Positions 6,540 to 7,694 of a stretch of 7,694 nucleotides of DNA are shown in pieces; the first letter of the stretch is position 1; the number at the start of each line of letters is the position of its first letter. Below the pieces are notes generated by a model. That model worked only from the letters and a program-made list of their open reading frames with translations. It was not told where the DNA came from and made no database searches. The DNA is from Synergistales bacterium (lineage in GTDB: Bacteria > Synergistota > Synergistia > Synergistales > 79-D21): assembly GCA_015657435.1 (NCBI GenBank), contig JADLKH010000003.1, positions 225,664 to 233,357 of the forward strand, in the 5' to 3' direction. The position numbers were made by a program, and so were the translations under genes.

Positions 6540-7099
6540 AGGGTTATTTTGACGGGGCTTCAAGGGGCAATCCGGGTTTGGCCGGGGCCGGAGCCCTGCT
6601 GGTGGACGACGGGGGGGAAACGCTCTGGGAGACGGCGACTCCCCTTGGGACCCGCACGAACAACGAGGCGGAATACCTGGCTCTCATCCTTCTGCTTGAG
6701 GAAGCCGGCAGGCGGGGGATTCGGGAGCTTGAGATCTTCGGCGACAGCCGGCTGGTCGTCAGCCAGGTTTCGAAGGTTTGGAAGATCAACGAACCCCGGC
6801 TTAGAGAACTTGCGGAGAGAGCCTGGACGCTCTGCGAGGGGAAGCGGGTCCGTTTTTCCTGGATCCCCAGAGAGCGCAACGCCAGGGCCGACACCCTTTC
6901 AAACCGGGCCCTGGACGGGCCGAAGAAGCCGAAGGGTTCCCTGAGGTGGGTTCACGGGGGGATCGCGATCGTCCTTGAAAGTGACGGCGAGGCCTATGCG
7001 GTCGACGTCCGTCACGGGGCCTGCACCTGCGAAACCTTTCGGGCGTCGGGAACCTGTGACCACCTGCGGGCAGCCTCGAATCGCCCCCCGAAGGGGTGA
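6536..7099 (+). CDS. RNase HI-type ribonuclease fused to a C-terminal SWIM zinc finger
   Basis: 187 residues, cytoplasmic. Residues 1-127 form a bacterial RNase HI-like domain of the short type (YqgF-unrelated, resembling 'reverse transcriptase-like' proteins). The four expected acidic catalytic residues are visible: D6 in FDGASRGNPG, E46 in TNNEAEY, D70 in FGDSRLVV and D119 in RNARADTLSNRAL. Such enzymes cut the RNA strand of RNA-DNA hybrids using two metal ions. After a short basic linker (PKKPKG, 129-134), residues about 138-180 form a small domain ending in C163-T-C165, then C174-D-H176, which fits the SWIM zinc-binding pattern CxC...CxH. SWIM fingers bind DNA or proteins, so the tail may direct the nuclease to R-loops or a partner (inference). 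This replaces the usual N-terminal hybrid-binding domain found in some RNases H. It overlaps the sensor gene by 4 bases, and a thioesterase-family gene follows 5 bases after its stop. Confidence 0.88.
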   Translation: MKGYFDGASRGNPGLAGAGALLVDDGGETLWETATPLGTRTNNEAEYLALILLLEEAGRRGIRELEIFGDSRLVVSQVSKVWKINEPRLRELAERAWTLCEGKRVRFSWIPRERNARADTLSNRALDGPKKPKGSLRWVHGGIAIVLESDGEAYAVDVRHGACTCETFRASGTCDHLRAASNRPPKG

Positions 7100-7104
7100 G
7101 ATCT

Positions 7105-7694
7105 TTGGCCGAAGCGGACCTATGGGCCCTTCCCGAGGAAAGCCTGCTGGACGAAGACGTGCGTCTTCGGGTGGACGGGCTGGACCCGGGATCGCGGATC
7201 CGGCTGGTTTGCCGGCTGCATGATGAGGCGGGCACGGACTGGGTGTCCGAGGCGGAATTCGAGGCCGCGTCCGACGGGACTGTCGACCCGGCGCGAAATC
7301 CCGCCGTTTCGGGGTCCTACGGCGGCGTCGAGCCTTGGGGCCTTTTCTGGTCCATGATCCCCGACCCGCCGGATCGGGATCAGGGGAAATTCTCCCTGCA
7401 CGACCTCTCTCCTCTGGTCTTCGAGGTGGAGGCCTTCCACCGGGACCGGTTTCTGACGCGGGTCACGCTGACCCGGCGGGTCGCCGCGGAGGGGCTTTCG
7501 CGGGAGGACGTGAGAGATGACGATCTGGTGGGAACGCTCTTTCTTCCGCCGGGGCCCGGCCCCTTTCCCGGCGTTGTGGACATCGTCCACTCGGGAGGAG
7601 GGCTTCGCCACGAACCCTTCGCGGCCTTGCTGGCTTCCCGGGGGTTCGCCGTCATGGCCCTGGCGACGTTCGGCATCCCTCCCTCTCCAGGGGC
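7105..7694 (+). CDS. Acyl-CoA thioesterase/BAAT family protein, 3'-truncated by window edge
   Basis: The frame is open from TTG 7105 to the window end (196 codons seen). It has no ATG near its beginning; AAGGGGTGAG at 7091-7100 lies just upstream of TTG and overlaps the end of the nuclease gene. The first 110 or so residues match the layout of the N-terminal domain of acyl-CoA thioester hydrolases/bile acid-CoA:amino acid N-acyltransferases: LLDEDVRLRVDGLDPGS, SEAEFEAASDGTVD, then SGSYGGVEPWGLFWSM. A linker leads to the start of an alpha/beta-hydrolase domain: GTLFLPPGPGPFPGVVDI, HSGGGLRHEPFAALLASRG, then FAVMALATFG. The nucleophile elbow and the rest of the catalytic triad lie beyond the window. 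In bacteria such proteins probably hydrolyse acyl-CoA or a related ester or amide; the substrate is unknown. A link to the upstream acyl-CoA metabolism is possible but not shown. Confidence 0.85.
   Translation, partial: MAEADLWALPEESLLDEDVRLRVDGLDPGSRIRLVCRLHDEAGTDWVSEAEFEAASDGTVDPARNPAVSGSYGGVEPWGLFWSMIPDPPDRDQGKFSLHDLSPLVFEVEAFHRDRFLTRVTLTRRVAAEGLSREDVRDDDLVGTLFLPPGPGPFPGVVDIVHSGGGLRHEPFAALLASRGFAVMALATFGIPPSPG

Overview
The window is GC-rich and all genes read on the + strand. It comes from a bacterial chromosome, most likely an anaerobe that ferments amino acids or fatty acids. That guess rests on two phosphate butyryltransferase (Ptb) genes and two butyrate kinase (Buk) genes packed together, the usual route for making ATP from butyryl-CoA or branched-chain acyl-CoA. 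Synergistota, Desulfobacterota or a GC-rich clostridial relative would all fit. The sequence alone does not decide.

Region 1 (1-3783) is a buk-ptb-ptb-buk cluster. It starts with the C-terminal two thirds of a Buk-family kinase cut by the window edge. Next come a Ptb whose last codons are broken by a one-base frameshift, an intact Ptb with a strong ribosome binding site and strongly biased codons, a perfect 10-bp hairpin, and a complete Buk starting at TTG. Ptb converts acyl-CoA plus phosphate to acyl phosphate, and Buk transfers that phosphate to ADP. The two sets are diverged paralogues rather than a fresh duplication, so they may handle different acyl chains.

Region 2 (3784-4388) has no intact gene. 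It holds a GC-rich hairpin that may end the butyrate operon, followed by the wreck of a ZupT-like ZIP metal transporter: remnants of its third membrane segment and its C-terminus, joined by a large internal deletion and broken by two frameshifts.

Region 3 (4389-7694) is a tight three-gene unit: a soluble sensor with four PAS domains and a complete HD-GYP cyclic-di-GMP phosphodiesterase domain; an RNase HI-type nuclease fused to a C-terminal SWIM zinc finger, whose ATG overlaps the stop of the sensor gene; and, 5 bases further on, a TTG-started acyl-CoA thioesterase/BAAT-family protein that runs off the window end. The RNase H-SWIM fusion and its coupling to a cyclic-di-GMP enzyme are the least ordinary features here. 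I found no CRISPR array, insertion sequence, rRNA or complete tRNA.
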